Assembly (NCBI RefSeq): GCF_036881715.1
Contig: NZ_JBAKBF010000014.1
Location: 1-64,000 of the forward strand
DNA from: Pannonibacter anstelovis
GTDB lineage: Bacteria > Pseudomonadota > Alphaproteobacteria > Rhizobiales > Stappiaceae
DNA length: 64,000 nucleotides
Direction: 5' to 3'
A program made the position numbers and the translations under genes. The notes beneath the pieces were generated by a model that worked only from the letters and a program-made list of their open reading frames with translations, had not been told where the DNA came from and did not search any database. This document shows positions 1-9,295 of the stretch, piece after piece. Position 1 is the first letter of the stretch. Each line of letters begins with the position of its first letter.

Positions 1-465
1 GAGTTCGTCAAGCGCTTCAACGGCGTCGATGCCTCGTTCAACACCAGTACCGGCAAGCTCACCATCGAAAGTGACGTCTCGCTCAACCTGAAGAGCACAA
101 ACGTTGACTTTGCCGCAACGACCTTCACCGCCGACAGCGACGGCGTGAATGTAACGGCAGCAGTGGAATCCGGCTTTGCGACGGATGAGGCGATCAACCA
201 GACCCTCGACAAGCTGAACAACACTCTCTCCGTGTTGCGCTCGCAGGCATCAGAGTTCGGTACCAACCTGTCGACCGTGCAGATCCGTCAGGACTACACC
301 AAGACCATGATCAACACCCTGCAGGAAGGCGCCGGCAAGCTCACCCTCGCCGATACCAACGAGGAAGGTGCAAACCTGCTCGCCCTGCAGACCCGCCAGC
401 AGCTTGCGTCGACATCTTTGTCCTTCGCATCGCAGGCAGATCAGACCGTGCTGTCCCTGTTCTAA
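1..465 (+). CDS. Flagellin, C-terminal part (5' end outside window)
   Basis: The reading frame is open from the first base and ends in TAA at 463-465, giving 154 residues of a flagellin C-terminus. The last 80 or so residues carry the conserved flagellin C-terminal D0/D1 helix, with FGTNLSTVQIRQ and EEGANLLALQTRQQL blocks and the terminal QADQTVLSLF. It is a clear paralogue of the complete flagellin that follows (same block order, many substitutions). Flagellins are exported by the flagellar type III system and polymerise into the filament. The upstream stretch looks like the end of the variable surface domain. Ending in LSLF without further residues is normal for alphaproteobacterial flagellins. 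No start can be judged because it lies upstream of the window. Confidence 0.93.
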   Translation, partial: EFVKRFNGVDASFNTSTGKLTIESDVSLNLKSTNVDFAATTFTADSDGVNVTAAVESGFATDEAINQTLDKLNNTLSVLRSQASEFGTNLSTVQIRQDYTKTMINTLQEGAGKLTLADTNEEGANLLALQTRQQLASTSLSFASQADQTVLSLF

Positions 466-502
466 GAATCAGTTCACGCACGACTCACAACCTGACAACC
501 AG

Positions 503-532
503 AAAAGGCCGGGCAAATCGCCCGGCCTTTTT
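503..532 (+). terminator. Rho-independent terminator after the first flagellin
   Basis: A perfect GC-rich stem (507-514 with 520-527, extended by four A-T pairs) is followed by a run of T, 38 bases after the flagellin stop codon. It separates the two flagellin genes transcriptionally. Confidence 0.85.
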
Positions 533-730
533 GGCATTTCACCTGGCTCAGTCATCCACACCTTCGGTTTTTCCCCTTTGGACTCAATAGCTTAAAAGAA
601 ATCATTTGGTAACCTGTATGACCAAAATCTTAACGGGTGCAAATTGGTTTTACTTTTCGTTAATGATTAATGTCAGAACATTGAGAGCGGGTGTTCACTC
701 GCACCCCATGTAGAGACCGGTGAGCCAGCC

Positions 731-2230
731 ATGAGCGACATTGTCCTTTCCAGCGCCGTCAGGGAAAACCTGCTTTCGCTCAAGAATACCGCAGGCCTCA
801 TGTCCACGACCCAGAACCGTCTGGCAACGGGACTGAAGGTGAACTCGGCACTCGACAATCCGAATTCTTTCTTCACCGCAGCAGGTCTTAACGACCGGGC
901 AAAGGACCTGAACAACCTGCTCGACAACATGGGACAGGCCGTTCAGACCCTCAAGGCCGCCGATAACGGCATCACTTCGATCACCAAGCTTGTTGAATCG
1001 GCAAAGGCCATCGCCAATCAGGCGCTTCAGACCCAAAGTGAGTATGAGCGGAAGATCTATGCCGAGCGCTACAACGCCGTCCTCGAGCAGATCGAGGAAA
1101 TGGCGAAGGATTCCAGCTACAAGGGCAAGAATCTTCTTGCAGGCGCAGGGAACGAGCTTTCCATCCTGTTCAACGAGGACAGCACTTCGAACCTGAAGGT
1201 TCTGCCGGTAGACTTCACCGACACGCAGCTGGAAGATGGCCTGGCGCTGAAGGATCTCGCGACCGGAGCTGGAGCAACGTCGTCATTTGCGCTTGCAAGT
1301 GGCACTGGCTCTCTTGATCTGACGGGCCTCCAGGCATCCTCGCAGCTGACCGATCTTGCGTCGTGGAGTGCAGGTGACGTTGTGTCCGTTTCGGATGGTG
1401 TCACGACACGCACCTTCACCGTCGGAACGGGCGCAGGTCAGATCAACACAGTTCAAGACTATGTCAACGCGCTGAACAGCCTTGGCGGCGTGAAGGCAAC
1501 CTTCGACGAAGGAACCGACAAGATCAGCATCACCTCAGGTCTTGGATCAGCCCTGAGCATCAGCAAGAACGCGGCTGGCGGCGGCACGGCGACCAACGGC
1601 GGCACGTCCGCAGGCACAACGACACTTGCAACCACGCCGATGACCGCTTCTGCGAAGCTGATCGATTCCGGCACCTATGCTGTGGGTGATGTTCTGAAGA
1701 TCGTGGACGGCAATGGCTACGAAGCCGCGTCGCTGGAAGTTTCCTCCAGCACGACGGTTGACGACCTTGTGAAGCTGATCAACAGCGTCAAGGGACTGGA
1801 TGCAGGCTTCTCTGGCGGAACCATCAGTCTTGTTGGCGACATCTCGTTCAATATCGAGAGCACGAACAAAGACTTCAACGTTGCAGCACTGGCGACAACG
1901 GACGGCACCGTAAAGCTCACGGCCACCGACTCCGATTTCAAGGATGACACGGACATCGAGCGCACACTGCAGGCCATTAATGGCGCGCTGGACACCTTGC
2001 GCTCGACGGCTTCCTCGTTCGGCACGACCCTGTCCACGGTTGAAGTGCGCCAGAAGTTCACGACCCAGCTGGTTAACACCCTTGAAGTCGGTGCCGGCGC
2101 TCTTACAATCGCTGACATGAACCAGGAAGGCGCGAACATGCTGGCCCTTCAGACCCGGCAGCAGCTGTCCTCCACGGCTCTGTCACTGGCGAACCAGGCG
2201 GACCAGAGCGTTCTCAGCCTTTTCGGTTAG
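731..2230 (+). CDS. Flagellin
   Basis: A complete 499-residue flagellin, the filament subunit secreted by the flagellar export apparatus. The N-terminal helix region (about residues 1-140, with LLSLKNTAGLMSTTQNRLATG and the NPNSFFTAAGL block) and the C-terminal helix region (about 410-499, ending DQSVLSLFG) are typical. Between them is a long variable domain rich in Gly, Thr, Ser and Ala, including a low-complexity Gly/Thr stretch near residue 285, so it is longer than the compact flagellins of many rhizobia. The start at 731 gives the conserved N-terminus. About 265 bases separate it from the previous flagellin, and I found no convincing sigma-28 or sigma-54 promoter in that gap. The downstream flbT and flaF genes point to post-transcriptional control of this mRNA. 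Confidence 0.95.
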   Translation: MSDIVLSSAVRENLLSLKNTAGLMSTTQNRLATGLKVNSALDNPNSFFTAAGLNDRAKDLNNLLDNMGQAVQTLKAADNGITSITKLVESAKAIANQALQTQSEYERKIYAERYNAVLEQIEEMAKDSSYKGKNLLAGAGNELSILFNEDSTSNLKVLPVDFTDTQLEDGLALKDLATGAGATSSFALASGTGSLDLTGLQASSQLTDLASWSAGDVVSVSDGVTTRTFTVGTGAGQINTVQDYVNALNSLGGVKATFDEGTDKISITSGLGSALSISKNAAGGGTATNGGTSAGTTTLATTPMTASAKLIDSGTYAVGDVLKIVDGNGYEAASLEVSSSTTVDDLVKLINSVKGLDAGFSGGTISLVGDISFNIESTNKDFNVAALATTDGTVKLTATDSDFKDDTDIERTLQAINGALDTLRSTASSFGTTLSTVEVRQKFTTQLVNTLEVGAGALTIADMNQEGANMLALQTRQQLSSTALSLANQADQSVLSLFG

Positions 2231-2314
2231 GATTAAGGCTGGTTAAGACTTTATCAGCAATCGTTAACTCTTTGGTGAGTGTTTCTGGGCGATGCTGTTT
2301 TGTGGAGGTTGCGC

Positions 2315-2758
2315 ATGGCTCTCAAGGTTGAGCTTAAGCCGGGTGAACGGATTATTGTTGGCGACAGCATCATCACCAACGACAATCAGCGCACACGCCT
2401 CTTCATTGAAGGCCAGGCACCAATTCTCCGGGAAAAGGACATCCTGACACCAGCTACAGCAGATTCGCCTGCGAAGCGGATCTATCTGGCTGTGCAGCTG
2501 ATGTACCTTTCCAAAGATATCGAGAAGATCGAGGACAACTACTTCAGCTTGGTGAATGACATAGTGCAGGCAGCACCAAGCACGATACCTTATGTTACCA
2601 AGATCAGTAATTCGATATTGGCTGGTGCCTTCTACAAGGCTCTGAAAGAAGCAAAAAAGCTTATCGAGTACGAGAGGACGCTTATCGGTCATGTACAAGC
2701 AGGCAGCACAAGCGTACCAGAAGACAAGCCAGGTAGCGGTTTCCCCGAGGGAGCTTGA
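2315..2758 (+). CDS. flbT: Flagellin synthesis regulator FlbT
   Basis: FlbT (147 residues) is an alphaproteobacterial regulator known to act on the 5' untranslated region of flagellin mRNA and to affect its stability. The sequence begins MALKVELKPGERIIVG and has the family block TRLFIEGQAPILREKDIL near residue 30. I chose the ATG at 2315 because it has a GGAGG ribosome site at 2304-2308 and matches the family N-terminus; an upstream in-frame ATG at 2279 would add 12 atypical residues. The gene lies 84 bases after the flagellin. Its 3' end overlaps flaF by 68 bases in another frame, which suggests coupled translation. Confidence 0.95.
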   Translation: MALKVELKPGERIIVGDSIITNDNQRTRLFIEGQAPILREKDILTPATADSPAKRIYLAVQLMYLSKDIEKIEDNYFSLVNDIVQAAPSTIPYVTKISNSILAGAFYKALKEAKKLIEYERTLIGHVQAGSTSVPEDKPGSGFPEGA

Positions 2759-3065
2759 GGCAACGCTGCTGATGAAGGCGGCTGCGCGCCTTCAACTGAT
2801 CAAGGATGAGTGGGAGAACTCATCACTCGCCGAGATCGATGATGCACTCACCTACAATCGCAAGCTCTGGACCATTCTGGTTACTTCGGTGACAAATCCG
2901 GAAAACCCCCTGCCCGACCAGATCAAGAACAATATTGCTTCACTCGGAGTGTTCATCTTCAAGCACACGATGGGCTTGCTGGCGGAACCGCATCCGGACA
3001 AGCTGAACACGCTGATCTCCATCAACAGGAGCATCGCGGAAGGCCTGCGCGCCCGTCCGGAGTGA
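2691..3065 (+). CDS. flaF: Flagellar biosynthesis regulator FlaF
   Basis: FlaF (124 residues) is the activating or secretion-assisting counterpart of FlbT in alphaproteobacteria and is needed for normal flagellin production. The N-terminal MYKQAAQAYQKTSQ and SPRELEATLLMKAAARL blocks are characteristic and leave little doubt about the start, even though it lies 68 bases inside flbT. The rest is predicted to be helical, including the NRKLWTILVTSV segment. In many Rhizobiales flaF and flbT follow flgL in one operon; here they follow a flagellin gene and converge on flgL. A hairpin terminator follows about 30 bases after the stop. Confidence 0.94.
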   Translation: MYKQAAQAYQKTSQVAVSPRELEATLLMKAAARLQLIKDEWENSSLAEIDDALTYNRKLWTILVTSVTNPENPLPDQIKNNIASLGVFIFKHTMGLLAEPHPDKLNTLISINRSIAEGLRARPE

Positions 3066-3094
3066 AGCCGTCCAGCACAGTGATCGCCACCGTT

Positions 3095-3119
3095 CAAAGC
3101 CGCCCTTGAGGCGGCTTTG
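3095..3119 (+). terminator. Hairpin terminator after flaF
   Basis: A perfect 10-bp stem (3095-3104 with 3110-3119) with a 5-base loop lies 29 bases after the flaF stop. There is no long T tract. With the hairpin at 3261-3295 it separates the convergent flagellar operons. Confidence 0.6.
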
Positions 3120-3260
3120 CCATGTCTGGCACGGACAATCCGGCACGCAACGCCCGGTCCGCCCGGCGTTGATGCATCCGGCCTGCAACTGCTTTCGAGC
3201 TGTCTGAGCATGCCCCGCCCCCACCCCTCAAACGGAACGGATGCGGGGTAACAAGCATGA

Positions 3261-3295
3261 CAAAGCCGCTGCGGATAGCTCCGTCAGCGGCTTTG
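3261..3295 (-). terminator. Hairpin terminator after flgL
   Basis: An 11-bp perfect inverted repeat (3261-3271 with 3285-3295) lies 20 bases beyond the flgL stop codon on the - strand. The T tract is weak. Confidence 0.55.
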
Positions 3296-3315
3296 CAGAC
3301 CTGACAATGAAGGCG

Positions 3316-4854
3316 TCAGATATAATCTGCGAGAGACAGCTGCATGACGATGGACGAGGCCCTGTAGGAGGCCTCAATATTCGTCTGCATCTGCAATATC
3401 TCGGCAGCGAGCAATTCCTTGTCGACGCCCTCGATCTGATCCACCGTAGTGTTGTAGCCCGACTTGCGGATCTGATGCCTTTCAGCCGTATTCTCGATCG
3501 ACTTGTAGGCCACGGCAACCTCAGTGGTAATGTCGACGATGCCTGAGCGGTCCGTGTCGGCAGGCTGCAGAATGGCCTTCATGCCATCAGCAAGCGCGCC
3601 ATAGTACTTCTTGTCCATTGCAGAGTTGGACGAAAAGTCTGCTGAGACAAACGTTGCAAGGGTCTTGACCACATCAGCCAGACCTTGCTCGTTGGCCCGA
3701 ACACCATAGCCAAGGCTGAGATTGTCATCGACGACAGCCACCTTGTCCTGACGCGGATCAAGTGTCGGCAGGTTTTCCCCCACGTACCAGGACGTTGTCG
3801 TGGCGGCCCCGGAGACGACACCCGTTGCCGTATCGAAGGGTGGCCCATCAACACGGTTCGGAACCTGCCCATTGAACGTGTTGAAGAACTCGTTGGCTGC
3901 CCACTCATCTGAGGCGGCCCGCAAGCTGATCCCGGCCTCCTGCTGAATCCCGCTCTGAATGGCCGTCCTCAAGTTTGCCGCCGTTTCGGCAAGGTCAGCA
4001 CCAATGAGGAACTCACCCTCAGCCGCGCTTCCAACTGCCGCCGTCAGTTCGATCTTGGTGGTCTTGCTGCCATCGGGCGGCAGACCAAGTTCAATTGTGA
4101 TTTTCTCACCTGGCTGCGGCTGGCCAGTGAATTCGATCCCGAAGCTATCGGGATCGGCACCTGCCGGAGGCGTCAGGGTCATATTGCTGAGACTGGAGGT
4201 CACGGAACCGATGTCGAAACCGAAGTTATGAGCACCATCCTCCGTAATCGAGAAATCAGAACTGACGGGCACGCCGGCTGCCAGAACGGTGTTGAGGGGC
4301 GAAACTGTCAGCCGCCCTTCACTCCCTGCCGGCCCCTTGTTTGCCTGCCAATACTCATTCATCACCTGCTTGAGGCCGGCCTTGCCATCAACACCATCCA
4401 GAATCTGAGACATTTCCAGAACCGGATTGGTATTCGCATCGCTGCCACCAAAGAGATAGTGCCCGCCGACTTCTGCATTCAGAAGGCTGATGGCCTCCGT
4501 GAGCAGAATCTCGGCTGTCGCCTGAGTACTTGTCTGGCCATCGGCCTGGAGCTGAAAGTTGTTCAGATCCATGGTCGACTTGCTCTCGATCCGCAAGGCT
4601 TCAAGGCGCTCAAGATTGAGGTTGAGCGTCTTGATGTGCAGACGGCTCATGGTGATCGTTTCCTCATAGGACTCGATCCGCTCAACCTTCTGCTTCAGCT
4701 CCATGCTCAAGAGGCGCTGGTTGCCAACCCCACCATAGGTCGTCGAAACCTTGCCCGTGGCCAACTGGGATGTTTTTTCAGACAGCGTCGAACTGAGCTT
4801 GTTGAGCTGCTGGGTCAGATAGCCCCGTGACGTGGTGATCGAACTGATGCCCAT
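3316..4854 (-). CDS. flgL: Flagellar hook-associated protein 3 (FlgL)
   Basis: FlgL (512 residues) forms the second ring of the hook-filament junction. The N-terminus MGISSITTSRGYLTQQLNKL, the flagellin-like coiled region around residues 30-120 and the C-terminal NIEASYRASSIVMQLSLADYI helix identify it; the family is flagellin-related at both ends. It is longer than the roughly 310-350 residues of enterobacterial FlgL, with the extra length in the middle domain. The start at 4854 has an AAGGGG ribosome site 6 bases upstream. The gene follows flgK by 10 bases and is the last gene of flgE-flgK-flgL. flgD and the flaF/flbT pair that often follow in rhizobia are not here in this orientation. Confidence 0.92.
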   Translation of the reverse strand: MGISSITTSRGYLTQQLNKLSSTLSEKTSQLATGKVSTTYGGVGNQRLLSMELKQKVERIESYEETITMSRLHIKTLNLNLERLEALRIESKSTMDLNNFQLQADGQTSTQATAEILLTEAISLLNAEVGGHYLFGGSDANTNPVLEMSQILDGVDGKAGLKQVMNEYWQANKGPAGSEGRLTVSPLNTVLAAGVPVSSDFSITEDGAHNFGFDIGSVTSSLSNMTLTPPAGADPDSFGIEFTGQPQPGEKITIELGLPPDGSKTTKIELTAAVGSAAEGEFLIGADLAETAANLRTAIQSGIQQEAGISLRAASDEWAANEFFNTFNGQVPNRVDGPPFDTATGVVSGAATTTSWYVGENLPTLDPRQDKVAVVDDNLSLGYGVRANEQGLADVVKTLATFVSADFSSNSAMDKKYYGALADGMKAILQPADTDRSGIVDITTEVAVAYKSIENTAERHQIRKSGYNTTVDQIEGVDKELLAAEILQMQTNIEASYRASSIVMQLSLADYI

Positions 4855-4864
4855 TGCCAGCCCC

Positions 4865-6718
4865 TTAAATCGAGTTCAGCAGCGTTTCGAACATCTCACG
4901 GGCCGCCTGCATGACGCGGGCGTTGGACGTGTAAGCGTTCTGAAGCTGAATGAGAAAACCAAGCTCGGCATCCACATCGACGGAGTATTCCTGCTCATGA
5001 CGGATGGCGAGATTCTGCGTCAACGCGGTATAGGATGCCGCTGCCTGTTTGTCGGTTTGAGCCTGTTCCCCCTGATAGGCGACCACCTGATTGACGAAAT
5101 CCATGACGGACCCACGGAAAGGATCTCCCTCCGTTCCCAATCCGGTGGATGCAGAGAACGAGAAATTCGTCTTGCTCATGGCATCGACGAGAAACTGGGG
5201 CCGGCTGCTGTCCTTGTCCGAGTTTGAGACAGGCGTCGTCTGATAGATGACCAGCTTTGAGCTGTCTTTCGGCAAGGTGGAATTCAGCATGATCGACCGG
5301 GCGTAGCCGGCCTTCTGCCCGCCGGACTCCAGGGCGCCAGTGTAGAGCGCCTCTCCAGCCCGTCCGTCGGTGAAGACAGCAAGACCAAGCCCCTCGTTCG
5401 AGCTGCCGGTCGCGGTGATGTTTGCCTTGAGTGCCGTCACGGAGGTGTTTGTCGCCGTGTCGCCCAGAATGCGAAGCTGGTCCGAGCCATTATTGGCAAC
5501 ATCCAGATCCGTGGCGCCAAGTGCTGCGATCATCTGGGTGATGTAGGTTGCCGGATTGCCGCTGGAGATATCAATTCCGAAAACCGTATCCGCCGGATCA
5601 GCCGTGGTGTTGGCTGCCAGAGGCAGCAGGGCGGGATCCTTCACAGCAACAAAAGTCACCTCGCGCTGAACGCCGCCAGAGTCCTTGTAGCTGAGTGAGA
5701 CGGTGTTGCCGGACTGAAGCCCGGAGACATCCAGCGTGAAACCGGTTTCAGCACCGGCGGTGGTTGCAGTGCCGGCAACATCCACATTGGAGAAGGCCAG
5801 GGAGAGCTGCGATGCAATCTCGTCCAGCTGTGCCTGCGCCTCAACGAGAGTCTCATCCCGCAGATCGGTAAGTGCTATGAGTGAACCGGAGCTGGACGTT
5901 CTGCCCAGCTCATGAGTGAGCCCCCCTGGCGTTGTCAGCGTCACCTGATTGCCATTCTGCCCCGGCAGCAGCGTGCTCGCAGGCGTAAAGCTGAGAGTGG
6001 ACGCCTTGCCGTCACTGAAAAGGCTTTCGCCGTTGTTTGTGGTGATGTTGACCGTATTGTTGTCACCGCGAGTGATGCGAACGTCCAGATAGCCGGTCAG
6101 TTGCTCCAGATAACGGTCACGTTCGTCCAGAAGGTCAGCTTCGGAAACGCCTGCTGTCTGGGCCTTGTAGATCTTGGCTTCAACGGCCTCGATCTGCTTG
6201 AGGAGCTGATTGACCTCACCTACCTGAGTATCAATCGTCCGGTCGGCTTCCTTGCGCAGATCTTCAAAGGCACGGTAGGCCGAATTCAGTTCCTTGGCCA
6301 CCAGATTGGCCGTGCTCAACACGTCCTGACGGGCTGCGTAGCTGTCCGGGGAGCTGACAAGTGTCGCGAGGGACGTATTGAGCCTGGACATGAGCGAGGG
6401 AAGTGAGGACGAATCCTCAAGCGTTCCCAGCGTGGCGTCCATCTGCTGCGTGTAACTGGCCTTGGTTGTGGAATAGGCCGTGGCTGCACGGCTGTCCCAA
6501 TAGGCCATCTGGATGGATTCGTTGACCTGACGCTTGATGTCGCTCGACAGAATGCCGGAGACATTGCCATCCTTGTCGAAGTAGACGTTGGCCTCAATCC
6601 GCTTGGCCGTATAGCCTTCGGTCTTGGCATTGGCCACATTGGCCGCAGTCAGATCGATCTGCTTCTGATTGTAAGACAGACCGAACAATGCCGTATTGAG
6701 TGCCGATGTCAGACCCAT
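4865..6718 (-). CDS. flgK: Flagellar hook-associated protein 1 (FlgK)
   Basis: FlgK (617 residues) is the first hook-filament junction protein. The N-terminal segment MGLTSALNTALFGLSYNQKQ with TAANVANAKTEGYTAKR is the conserved axial-protein motif, and the C-terminal segment LGFLIQLQNAYTSNARVMQ is the matching D0 helix. The intervening region holds the FlgK D1 helices and a beta-rich middle domain. The length is normal for the family. It sits between flgE (73-base gap) and flgL (10-base gap) on the same strand, so one transcript is likely. The upstream ribosome site is a G-rich stretch rather than a clean consensus. It would be exported by the flagellar type III apparatus with chaperone help (FlgN-type, not seen here). 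Confidence 0.93.
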   Translation of the reverse strand: MGLTSALNTALFGLSYNQKQIDLTAANVANAKTEGYTAKRIEANVYFDKDGNVSGILSSDIKRQVNESIQMAYWDSRAATAYSTTKASYTQQMDATLGTLEDSSSLPSLMSRLNTSLATLVSSPDSYAARQDVLSTANLVAKELNSAYRAFEDLRKEADRTIDTQVGEVNQLLKQIEAVEAKIYKAQTAGVSEADLLDERDRYLEQLTGYLDVRITRGDNNTVNITTNNGESLFSDGKASTLSFTPASTLLPGQNGNQVTLTTPGGLTHELGRTSSSGSLIALTDLRDETLVEAQAQLDEIASQLSLAFSNVDVAGTATTAGAETGFTLDVSGLQSGNTVSLSYKDSGGVQREVTFVAVKDPALLPLAANTTADPADTVFGIDISSGNPATYITQMIAALGATDLDVANNGSDQLRILGDTATNTSVTALKANITATGSSNEGLGLAVFTDGRAGEALYTGALESGGQKAGYARSIMLNSTLPKDSSKLVIYQTTPVSNSDKDSSRPQFLVDAMSKTNFSFSASTGLGTEGDPFRGSVMDFVNQVVAYQGEQAQTDKQAAASYTALTQNLAIRHEQEYSVDVDAELGFLIQLQNAYTSNARVMQAAREMFETLLNSI

Positions 6719-6791
6719 TGTGTGCCCCCGAAATCCTTTGGAAGCGGCGGCGCACCTTCCTGGGCGCCGCCTGTAAGATCAGCCAGCCAGA

Positions 6792-8177
6792 TCAGCGGAT
6801 CATGTTGAGAGCATCGCTCAGCATCTGGTCAGACGAGGTGATGACCTTGGAATTGGCCGAATAGGCCTGCTGCGTGATGATCAGCTTGGAAAATTCGGTC
6901 GCGATATCCGAGTTCGAAGATTCCAGGTTGTTGGCGAGAACAGCCCCGCCTTCACCAAACTCAGGCTCACCAGAGCTTGGCGTTGCGGCAAAGGCCGCAC
7001 CATCCACACGGCGCAAGTTCTGTTCCGCCTTGAAGGTGGCAATCGGAATTTCGTAGACTGCGCGCTGCTGATTGTTGGAGTAGGACGCGGTCACGCGCCC
7101 CGCTTCATCAATGGACAGGCTCACCACCTGACCGGCGGGATAACCGTTCTGCTGGATATCAAGGCTGCTGACGATACCGGCATCATCGTTGAACTGTGTC
7201 AGGGAGCCATTGTCGAAGGACAGCTCCACGTTGCCAGCATTGACGCCGCCAACAGTCAAGCCGCTGATCGTGAAACTGGTGGCCGTCGCTGTGTTTGGTG
7301 CGGCAGCAGTCAAAGTGTTCATGACACCCGACGCTGTGAAGTTCACTTCACCCACGCGGCTCCAGGAAACAGCGGTCGCGGGGGTTGTTGCACCCGTATT
7401 GTAATAAAGGTTCCAGGTGTTGGCCGAGGTCTGCGCCCAGCGCAGAGACACGCTCACCGGAGCGCCATTGGCGTCATAGACGGTCTTCGAGCCGCCGGAA
7501 ATGGACGAGTCCACAAAGGCCTGATCATCGGCAACGGTGATATCGGAGGTGTTCGTGATCGACGTAGAGCCGCCCGTCTGCAGGAACTGGCTGCCCGGAG
7601 CATTTTGTGCGGCAACGGCACGATTGGTCTTCGGAACAGTCGGCAGGTTGGCCTGATAGGTCATTTCCGTCGTTGCCTTCGACGGCATCGGCTTGTCATC
7701 AATCTGGATCACCCCGGGAGCATCACCAATGGCGTTTCCGGTCAGCGGATCCAGCGGAAAGCCTTTCAGATAGTAACCGGAGCTGTTGACGAGATAGCCG
7801 TTCTCATCGCGTTCAAAGTCGCCGGCGCGGGAATAGAATTGGGTATCCGCGAAGGTGGTCTTGCCGTCCACCACATCTGCCGCCTGCGTCACGACGAAAT
7901 AGCCCGGACCGTTGATGGCCATGTAGGTATCAACCTGAGACTGGATGATCGGTCCGGCTACGGTGTTGGTCGCGCGCGAGGTCGCAGCGGTAGTACCGCT
8001 CTGCTGGCTGGCCTGCGTGCCGCCGCCGCCACCGGCAACCATTTCTGCGAACGTGGTATCGAGACGCTTGAAGCCTACGGTCTGAGAGTTGGCGACGTTA
8101 CCGGAGATGTTTTCCAGCGCCCTGGACTGCGCCGTCAGACCGGAGATTGCCGCGTTGATAGCCCCGTAAATACCCAT
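6792..8177 (-). CDS. flgE: Flagellar hook protein FlgE
   Basis: FlgE (461 residues) polymerises into the hook that joins basal body and filament. The N-terminus MGIYGAINAAISGL and the ENISGNVANSQTVGFKR motif (about residues 22-38) are the signature of rod/hook proteins. The C-terminus has the typical NNLESSNSDIATEFSKLI segment followed by QQAYSANSKVI. The central region is Thr/Ser/Ala rich and beta-like, as expected of the exposed hook domains. The start at 8177 is preceded by a GAGGA ribosome site 6 bases away. It is the first gene of the flgEKL operon, so its promoter must lie in 8178-8448, shared with the divergent ATPase gene; no clear promoter motif was recognised there. Confidence 0.94.
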   Translation of the reverse strand: MGIYGAINAAISGLTAQSRALENISGNVANSQTVGFKRLDTTFAEMVAGGGGGTQASQQSGTTAATSRATNTVAGPIIQSQVDTYMAINGPGYFVVTQAADVVDGKTTFADTQFYSRAGDFERDENGYLVNSSGYYLKGFPLDPLTGNAIGDAPGVIQIDDKPMPSKATTEMTYQANLPTVPKTNRAVAAQNAPGSQFLQTGGSTSITNTSDITVADDQAFVDSSISGGSKTVYDANGAPVSVSLRWAQTSANTWNLYYNTGATTPATAVSWSRVGEVNFTASGVMNTLTAAAPNTATATSFTISGLTVGGVNAGNVELSFDNGSLTQFNDDAGIVSSLDIQQNGYPAGQVVSLSIDEAGRVTASYSNNQQRAVYEIPIATFKAEQNLRRVDGAAFAATPSSGEPEFGEGGAVLANNLESSNSDIATEFSKLIITQQAYSANSKVITSSDQMLSDALNMIR

Positions 8178-8448
8178 TTTGAATCCTCGTGAGCACTAGA
8201 ACCCGAAGGTTTTCCTGCCCACCCATCGCAAAGGGTGTGCCACATTACGAAATCAGGTTTATGCATTTGAATTATCTATATTTTCCAACCTGAGCGGGAG
8301 CGCTCCGGCAGAAGAAGGCCGGAACTTTCCTGCCGGGAAGGGAAGAAAATGCCGGGCGCAACCGGCAATTCCGTCCCCATCCGGCAAAGCTTGCATGGTG
8401 ACGGGCACACCCCTACTCTGCCCGCAGCAATCAGTTTGCGAGGCACGC

Positions 8449-9294
8449 ATGCGCTTTGAGGGAACACGGGACTACATCGCCACGGACGATCTGCGGGTGG
8501 CGGTCAATGCGGCAGTCGCGCTGGAGCGGCCGCTTCTGGTAAAGGGCGAACCGGGCACGGGCAAGACAGTGCTGGCACATGAGGTTGCCAGGGCTCTGGG
8601 CGCTCCGCTGCTGGAATGGCACGTGAAGTCAACCACCAAGGCGCAGCAGGGCCTTTATGAATACGACGCCGTCTCACGCCTCAGGGACAGCCAGCTGGGC
8701 GACGAGAGGGTGCGGGACATCCGCAACTACATCCGCAAAGGCAAGTTGTGGGAAGCCTTTGAGAGCCCGGTAAAGCCGGTGCTTCTCATCGACGAAATCG
8801 ACAAGGCCGACATAGAATTCCCCAATGACCTCCTGCAGGAACTCGACCGGATGGAATTCTTCGTCTACGAGACCGGCGAAGTGGTGAAGGCCCGCCAGCG
8901 GCCGGTGGTGATCATCACCTCCAACAACGAGAAGGATCTGCCGGACGCCTTCCTGCGCCGCTGCTTCTTCCACTACATCCGCTTCCCGGACCGGGAGACC
9001 ATGGCGGAAATCGTTGCCGTGCATTTTCCCGGCCTCAAGGACAAGCTGCTGCGTGAGGCTCTGACCCTCTTCTACGATATCCGCGACGTAGCGGGCCTGA
9101 AGAAGAAGCCCTCAACCTCGGAGCTGATCGACTGGATCAAGCTGCTGCTCAACGAGGACATCGATGCTGACGCCCTGCGCGAGCGCGACCCGCGCAAGCT
9201 TGTGCCGCCGCTGCATGGAGCCTTGCTCAAGAACGAGCAGGACGTGCATCTCTTTGAACGCCTGGCCTTCATGACCCGGCGGGAGCAGCGCTGA
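8449..9294 (+). CDS. MoxR-family AAA+ ATPase
   Basis: An AAA+ ATPase of the MoxR family (281 residues). Walker A GEPGTGKT is at residues 33-40, Walker B PVLLIDE at about 110-116, a sensor-1-like VIITSNNEKDLPDAFLRR follows, and the C-terminal helical lid is present. MoxR ATPases act as chaperones with VWA-domain partners to insert metals or activate enzymes. A CoxE-like VWA protein of the kind usually encoded next door lies at 14363-15538, five genes away. The ATG at 8449 starts the conserved MRFEGTRDYIATDDL and has a GAGG 5 bases upstream; a longer ORF from 8395 adds 18 unrelated residues. The next gene starts one base after the stop, suggesting coupling. Confidence 0.9.
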   Translation: MRFEGTRDYIATDDLRVAVNAAVALERPLLVKGEPGTGKTVLAHEVARALGAPLLEWHVKSTTKAQQGLYEYDAVSRLRDSQLGDERVRDIRNYIRKGKLWEAFESPVKPVLLIDEIDKADIEFPNDLLQELDRMEFFVYETGEVVKARQRPVVIITSNNEKDLPDAFLRRCFFHYIRFPDRETMAEIVAVHFPGLKDKLLREALTLFYDIRDVAGLKKKPSTSELIDWIKLLLNEDIDADALRERDPRKLVPPLHGALLKNEQDVHLFERLAFMTRREQR

Positions 9295-9295
9295 C

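Noticed and set aside
466..730. Sigma-28 or sigma-54 promoter for the second flagellin
   Set aside because: No stretch matched either consensus well enough to report.
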